This document shows positions 59,894 to 64,000 of a stretch of 64,000 bases of DNA, piece by piece. Source of the stretch: Brachymonas denitrificans (GTDB lineage: Bacteria > Pseudomonadota > Gammaproteobacteria > Burkholderiales > Burkholderiaceae_C); the NCBI RefSeq assembly GCF_907163135.1, contig NZ_CAJQUA010000001.1, positions 2,247,001 to 2,311,000 on the forward strand, in the 5' to 3' direction. Below the pieces are notes generated by a model. It had not been told where the DNA came from. It did no database searches and saw only the letters and a list, made by a program, of their open reading frames with translations. How positions within the stretch are numbered: position 1 is the first letter of the stretch; every line of letters begins with the position of its first letter. The position numbers and the translations under genes were made by a program.

Positions 59894-61159
59894 ATGACCA
59901 CGCCGCCTGCTTCCCCTCCCCGGTTTTCCTTGCGCGGCATGGTGCTGCTGGCGCTGGCCCTGTCGCTGGCAGCGGCGATTTCGCTGGGCGTGACGCGCTT
60001 TGCCTACAGCCTGCTGCTGCCGGTGATGCGGGCCGACCTGCAGTGGAGCTATACCATCGCCGGGGCCATGAATACCGTCAACGCGGCCGGCTATCTGGTA
60101 GGTGCTCTGCTGATGCCGCGCCTGGTGCAACATATTTCGCACGAGCGGGTTGTGCTGGCCAGTGCCTTGCTGGCCAGTGTGTTGATGGGGATTTCCGGGC
60201 TGTTCACCGATACCGGCATGCTGCTGGCCCTGCGCCTGCTGGCAGGGGTGCTGAGCGCCACGCTGTTCGTCGGTGGCGGGCTGCTGGCGGCTCGGCTGAG
60301 CAGCTACGCACCAGCCCACAGCGGGCTGCTGCTGGGGCTGTATTACGGCGGTACCGGCTGGGGCATTGCCGGATCGGCACTGTGGGTGCCACTGGCGCTG
60401 GAGCTCAGTGCCGGACAGGCCCATTCCTGGCAATCATCCTGGTGGCTGCTGGGCGGCATGTGCCTGCTGGCCATGATCGGCTTGCTGCTGGCGCGGCCCT
60501 GGCTGCACCGGCTGTGGCAGCAAGCGCCCCCTCCCAAGCCCTCCGCAACGGCAAACTCGGCTGGCTCGGGTCGTGCAGCAGGTGTCGCTCTGCAAGAGCG
60601 TTTCCGCTGGCGGCAGTTCGGTTTTGCCCTGGCCGCCTATTTCCAGTTCGGTCTGGGCTATATCGGCTACATGACCTTCATCATCGCCCTGCTGCGCAGC
60701 AGCGGGGCCTCCTCCTTGCAGATCACCGTTTTCTATGCCTTGCTCGGCCTGGCGGTAGTGGCCTCCGGCCGCATCTGGGCTCGCCTGCTGGACCGCTACC
60801 ACGGGGGGCAGGCGCTGGCCATTCTGAGCGCGCTGCTCGGGCTGGCCACGCTGCTGCCGGTGCTCTCCACCCATTCGCTGCTGGCCATGGTTTCGGGCAT
60901 GCTGTTTGGCGCCACCTTTCTCTCCGTGGTGGCCTCGACCACCGCATTGGTGCGCCACAACCTGGGGCCGGAGGCCTGGGTCAGCGGCATCAGCGCCTTC
61001 ACCATCGTGTTTGCCGTTGGCCAGGTACTGGGTCCGGCGCTGGTGGGATGGATCTCGGACGGCCCGGGCGGGCTGCAGCGCGGCCTGCTGGTGTCCGCAC
61101 TGGCGCTGTGGCTGGGGGCCCTGCTGGCAAGCCGGCAAAAGGCGCTGCAAGCGCGTTGA
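59894..61159 (+). CDS. MFS transporter, YbfB/YjiJ family
   Basis: 421 residues, 12 membrane helices. SLGVTRFAYSLLLPVMRADLQWSY in helix 1 and AGAMNTVNAAGYLVGALL are typical of the YbfB/YjiJ group; GLYYGGTGWGIAGSA is in the fifth helix. The middle loop (PPPKPSATANSAG) is hydrophilic. Substrate unknown. Start ATG 59894. Confidence 0.9.
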   Translation: MTTPPASPPRFSLRGMVLLALALSLAAAISLGVTRFAYSLLLPVMRADLQWSYTIAGAMNTVNAAGYLVGALLMPRLVQHISHERVVLASALLASVLMGISGLFTDTGMLLALRLLAGVLSATLFVGGGLLAARLSSYAPAHSGLLLGLYYGGTGWGIAGSALWVPLALELSAGQAHSWQSSWWLLGGMCLLAMIGLLLARPWLHRLWQQAPPPKPSATANSAGSGRAAGVALQERFRWRQFGFALAAYFQFGLGYIGYMTFIIALLRSSGASSLQITVFYALLGLAVVASGRIWARLLDRYHGGQALAILSALLGLATLLPVLSTHSLLAMVSGMLFGATFLSVVASTTALVRHNLGPEAWVSGISAFTIVFAVGQVLGPALVGWISDGPGGLQRGLLVSALALWLGALLASRQKALQAR

Positions 61160-61193
61160 GCGGCTTTTGTGGCGATGGATGGGACCGGATGCG

Positions 61194-61835
61194 TCAGTGG
61201 CTATCGAGCTGCGGCAGCTTGACTCCCAGAAAGGCCAGCAGCAGGCGTGCGCCGGCAATCGATGCAGATGCCACCACCGTACTCCAGAACACATCCAGCC
61301 ATTGCAGCTGCAGCAGAAGCAGCAGGCCCCAGTTGCCGACAAAGGCCACGCTGGCGTAGGGCGTGGGATCACTCATCAGCATCGGTTTTTCATTGCAGGC
61401 AATGTCGCGCAGCAGGCCACCAAAGGTCGCTGCGAGCACGCCCATCAGCACGGCAGGCAGCGCCGGCCAGCCATGCTGCAGCGCCATTTGCGTGCCGGTG
61501 GCGCTGAAGATGCCCAGGCCGACGGCGTCGGCCACCAGAATGACCCTGTCTGAAAACAGGCGCGAGGTGATGCGCAGCGTCAGGCTGCCCAGCAGGGCCA
61601 TGACCAGCACGCCCCAGAGCAGAGCGCTTTGTTCCACCCAGTAGAACGGCCGCTGCTCCAGCATCAGGTCGCGCAGCGTGCCGCCGCCAAACGCGGCCAG
61701 AAAAATGGCAATGAAGCTGCCGACGGCATCGAGCCGGTGCTGCTTGGCCACGAACAGCCCGGACAGCGCAAAAGCGAAGATACCGACGATTTCCAGGGTG
61801 ACAAAGACGAGGCGAGGGTCCAGCGAGAGTTCCAT
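61194..61835 (-). CDS. TRIC cation channel / UPF0126 (YicG-like) membrane protein
   Basis: 213 residues from MELSLDPRLVFVTLEIVGIFAFALSG. About seven membrane helices in two repeats, each with a GGGxxRD motif: AFGGGTLRDLML and TFGGLLRDIACNEKP. That repeat is the mark of the bacterial TRIC/UPF0126 family, ion channels of unknown ion here. An alternative start three codons upstream (61844) is possible; the longer frame to 62192 lies in the origin-like region and is rejected. Confidence 0.9.
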   Translation of the reverse strand: MELSLDPRLVFVTLEIVGIFAFALSGLFVAKQHRLDAVGSFIAIFLAAFGGGTLRDLMLEQRPFYWVEQSALLWGVLVMALLGSLTLRITSRLFSDRVILVADAVGLGIFSATGTQMALQHGWPALPAVLMGVLAATFGGLLRDIACNEKPMLMSDPTPYASVAFVGNWGLLLLLQLQWLDVFWSTVVASASIAGARLLLAFLGVKLPQLDSH

Positions 61836-61964
61836 GGCGGGCATTGTAGGCAAGGCGGTGTCGGGTTCGGCGCAATGGGCAGGACTGGACCGTGTTTGGT
61901 TTGGGTGTTTTGGAGGTCGCTGCGCGGGGCCATTCAGGGGGTTGGTGCGAGCAAGAGTTGTCCC

Positions 61965-62195
61965 CTGTATTTTTTTGGATGGTATATATAAATAGTGGTA
62001 GATAGTAGGAGAACGCCGGTTTCTGTGGACAAGTCGCTTTTTGTCTGCCGAATCAGGTGCTTGCAGTGCCGTACAAACGCTGTATGACCGTGCTTCGCAG
62101 TTGTACGCGGCGAGACAACAAGTTGGCGACAAGGCTGGATCCTGTGGATAAGCAGATGGTTGTGCCAGCAATCTCCCCAAAGTTATCCACAAGGG
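61965..62195. other. Candidate replication origin (oriC) with DnaA boxes
   Basis: AT-rich stretch (61967-62007, with GTATATATAAAT) followed by a run TAG TGG TAG ATA GTA GGA like a DnaA-trio, then three DnaA boxes: TGTGGACAA (62024-62032), TGTGGATAA (62143-62151) and TTATCCACA (62183-62191). Two are perfect TTATCCACA matches. It is gene-free (61836-62210) and lies some 540 bp upstream of mnmG, a frequent neighbour of oriC. Inference from motifs only. Confidence 0.65.
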
Positions 62196-62210
62196 TTCCG
62201 GGTGCGGATT

Positions 62211-62531
62211 TCAGGGCGTATCAGGCTGTGTGAGGCGCTCGAGATCGGCGAGGAAATGTAGGGCGTGGACGCGGTTGCGGGCGGGATCGGATGCGGTGCC
62301 GCACATCTCGGGACCGGGCTGGAGGCTGGTGCAGACAGCAGGGCGGCGCGGGTCACCGAACAGGCTGCAGCGCAGCTGGGCGTCGAGTTGTACACAGGGC
62401 ACGCCGGGAGGCTTGCTGTGACTGCCGGGTCCGTGCAGATCGGGAATCGGACCGCTGATGCTGGGCGCAATGCAGCAGGCGGCGCAGCCGGGATAGCAGG
62501 GATGGTCAGGGGATGTCGCTGGGTGGCTCAT
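62211..62531 (-). CDS. YkgJ-type cysteine cluster protein
   Basis: 106 residues from MSHPATSPDHPCYPGCAACC. The cysteine pattern CYPGCAACC...C...CSLF...RPAVC...MC resembles the CxxCxxCC iron- or zinc-chelating YkgJ family. Function unknown. The upstream extension to 62660 has no family resemblance and overlaps the mnmG promoter region, so the short start is used. Confidence 0.8.
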   Translation of the reverse strand: MSHPATSPDHPCYPGCAACCIAPSISGPIPDLHGPGSHSKPPGVPCVQLDAQLRCSLFGDPRRPAVCTSLQPGPEMCGTASDPARNRVHALHFLADLERLTQPDTP

Positions 62532-62616
62532 GGCCGGATTGTAGATTTCGCGTCGCAAGCCCGCGTCAGCATTGGGTTTTATCGTCAGAAACACAACACG
62601 GAAATGCGCCAGCCGG

Positions 62617-62622
62617 TACAAT
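62617..62622 (+). promoter_or_regulatory. Possible -10 element of mnmG
   Basis: TACAAT is a good -10 hexamer, about 110 bp before the mnmG start; the matching -35 is weak. Low weight. Confidence 0.35.
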
Positions 62623-62730
62623 GCAGGGCTTGCCATCGCAAGAAAGATGATGTCCGACACGCCCCAGCCTCAGGTATTTTCCGGAGCGCGCGGCGTGTTT
62701 TTTTCTCCCAGCCAGCGGCTGGAACCGCAC

Positions 62731-64000
62731 ATGATTTATCCCCAGCAATTTGACGTGATCGTGGTCGGCGGCGGCCACGCCGGTACCGAGGCTGCCCTGG
62801 CCGCTGCGCGCATGGGTTGCCAGACCCTGCTGCTGACCCACAATATCGAAACCCTTGGCCAGATGAGCTGCAACCCCAGCATCGGCGGGATCGGCAAGGG
62901 CCATCTGGTGAAGGAAGTGGATGCATTGGGCGGGGCCATGGCGCTGGCGACCGACGAAGGCGGCATCCAGTTCCGCATTCTCAACTCCAGCAAGGGGCCG
63001 GCCGTGCGCGCCACGCGGGCGCAGGCCGACCGCATCCTGTACAAGGCTGCCATCCGCCGCATGCTGGAGAACCAGCCCAACCTGTGGCTGTTCCAGCAGG
63101 CCGTGACCGATTTGCTGGTGGAAGGCGAGCGGGTGGCGGGAGCGGTGACCGAAGTCGGCATCACCTTCCGTGGCCGTACCGTGGTGCTGACGGCAGGCAC
63201 CTTTCTGGACGGCCGCATCCATGTGGGCCTGAACAACTACCAGGCCGGCCGCGCCGGAGACCCGCCGGCGGTATCGCTGTCAGCGCGGTTGAAGGAGTTG
63301 CAGCTGCCGCAGGGCCGCCTCAAAACCGGTACCCCGCCGCGTCTCGATGGCCGCAGCATCGATTTTTCCCGATGCGAGGCGCAACCCGGTGACGGCATGC
63401 CTGGTGGCATGAGTCCGCACATGCCGGTGTTCAGCTTCATGGGCAAGGCCGCCATGCACCCGCAGCAGATGCCGTGCTGGATCACCCACACCAATGCCCG
63501 CACGCATGACATCATCCGCAGCGGCTTTGACCGCAGCCCCATGTTTACCGGCAAGATCGAAGGCGTGGGCCCGCGCTACTGCCCGAGCGTGGAAGACAAG
63601 ATAAACCGCTTCGCGGACAAGGAAAGCCACCAGATTTTTCTCGAGCCGGAAGGCCTGACCACCAACGAGTACTACCCCAACGGCATCAGCACCTCGCTGC
63701 CTTTCGACATCCAGCTGGCACTGGTGCGTTCCATGCCCGGTCTGGAGAACGCGCACATCCTGCGGCCCGGCTATGCGATCGAATACGACTACTATGATCC
63801 GCGCAGCCTGACGGCCACGTTCGAGACGCAGCAGATCAAGGGCCTGTTCTTTGCCGGCCAGATCAACGGCACCACCGGCTACGAAGAAGCGGCCGCCCAG
63901 GGCCTGTTTGCCGGCCTTAACGCGGCGCTGCAATGCAAGGGCGAAGCGCCTTGGACGCCGCGCCGTGACGAGGCCTATCTGGGCGTGCTGGTGGATGACC
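62731..64000 (+). CDS. mnmG: tRNA uridine 5-carboxymethylaminomethyl modification enzyme MnmG (3' end beyond window)
   Basis: 423 codons visible, open at the window end. FAD domain [44 protein letters not shown] and [20 protein letters not shown] are near-identical to GidA/MnmG. With MnmE it modifies the wobble uridine of several tRNAs. Start at [12 protein letters not shown] (like E. coli MFYPDPFDVIII); an in-frame ATG at 62647 would add 28 unconserved residues. A lineage insert ([12 protein letters not shown]) precedes PVFSFMG. Confidence 0.96.
   Translation, partial: MIYPQQFDVIVVGGGHAGTEAALAAARMGCQTLLLTHNIETLGQMSCNPSIGGIGKGHLVKEVDALGGAMALATDEGGIQFRILNSSKGPAVRATRAQADRILYKAAIRRMLENQPNLWLFQQAVTDLLVEGERVAGAVTEVGITFRGRTVVLTAGTFLDGRIHVGLNNYQAGRAGDPPAVSLSARLKELQLPQGRLKTGTPPRLDGRSIDFSRCEAQPGDGMPGGMSPHMPVFSFMGKAAMHPQQMPCWITHTNARTHDIIRSGFDRSPMFTGKIEGVGPRYCPSVEDKINRFADKESHQIFLEPEGLTTNEYYPNGISTSLPFDIQLALVRSMPGLENAHILRPGYAIEYDYYDPRSLTATFETQQIKGLFFAGQINGTTGYEEAAAQGLFAGLNAALQCKGEAPWTPRRDEAYLGVLVDD

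Overview
The window looks like a piece of a high-GC betaproteobacterial chromosome, most likely order Burkholderiales and close to the family Comamonadaceae. The basis is recalled similarity of MnmG, GyrB, the LysP-like permease and the small lineage-type proteins (NnrU, DUF2788-like, oxidoreductase-like, Cys-cluster), together with strong GC3 codon bias. I cannot name a genus. Apart from one AT-rich island after gyrB there are no insertion sequences, phage genes, CRISPR arrays, rRNAs or tRNAs that I can see.

Layout. 1-4.8 kb: a TolC-HlyD-ABC2 permease-ABC2 permease export operon, cut at its 5' end. 4.8-8.0 kb (minus): a TerC-like membrane protein, then feoA-feoB-Cys-rich membrane protein behind a Fur-like box. 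8.2-10.7 kb: a glutathione transferase, purB and a small membrane protein. 11.0-13.2 kb: egtD-egtB for ergothioneine. 13.2-20.3 kb (minus): a five-gene operon TetR - outer-membrane factor - adaptor - RND pump - DUF3147 with a palindromic operator. 20.3-27.7 kb: glnE diverging from yhdP. 27.7-32.5 kb: an FAD-linked oxidase, a diiron ferritin-like protein, a flavodoxin-like protein, an oxidoreductase-like CCGxGC peptide and mltA. 32.7-40.5 kb: fused indolepyruvate ferredoxin oxidoreductase, a LysP-like permease with a terminator hairpin against its start codon, and maeB. 40.7-42.4 kb: a barnase-like secreted RNase with its barstar and an orphan antitoxin-like gene. 42.6-45.2 kb: gyrB. 45.2-46.1 kb: an AT-rich acquired island with a lipoprotein and a fragment of a HigA-like antitoxin. 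46.1-53.3 kb: MOSC, YjdM, MFS, NnrU, esterase, P-loop kinase and an unrecognised gene, with a ~150 bp inverted-repeat element. 53.3-54.6 kb: an encapsulin-type ferritin without a shell gene, a DUF2788-like protein and a Spy/LTXXQ-like protein. 54.7-59.1 kb: a copper cluster (MerR regulator, copZ, copA, a His-tailed membrane protein and a His/Cys-rich secreted protein). 59.1-61.8 kb: flavin reductase, YbfB-type MFS and a TRIC/UPF0126 protein. 61.9-62.2 kb: an AT-rich intergenic stretch with three DnaA boxes, a candidate replication origin. 62.2-64.0 kb: a Cys-cluster protein and the 5' part of mnmG.

Themes. Metal handling recurs (Fe import by Feo, a shell-less EncFtn ferritin, Cu export, TerC), as does redox defence (ergothioneine, GST, flavoproteins) and envelope work (YhdP, MltA, efflux systems). 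The observations most worth following are the oriC candidate beside mnmG with gyrB some 17 kb away and without dnaN next to it, the shell-less EncFtn, the barnase/barstar module with its upstream palindrome, and the terminator hairpin at the lysP start codon.
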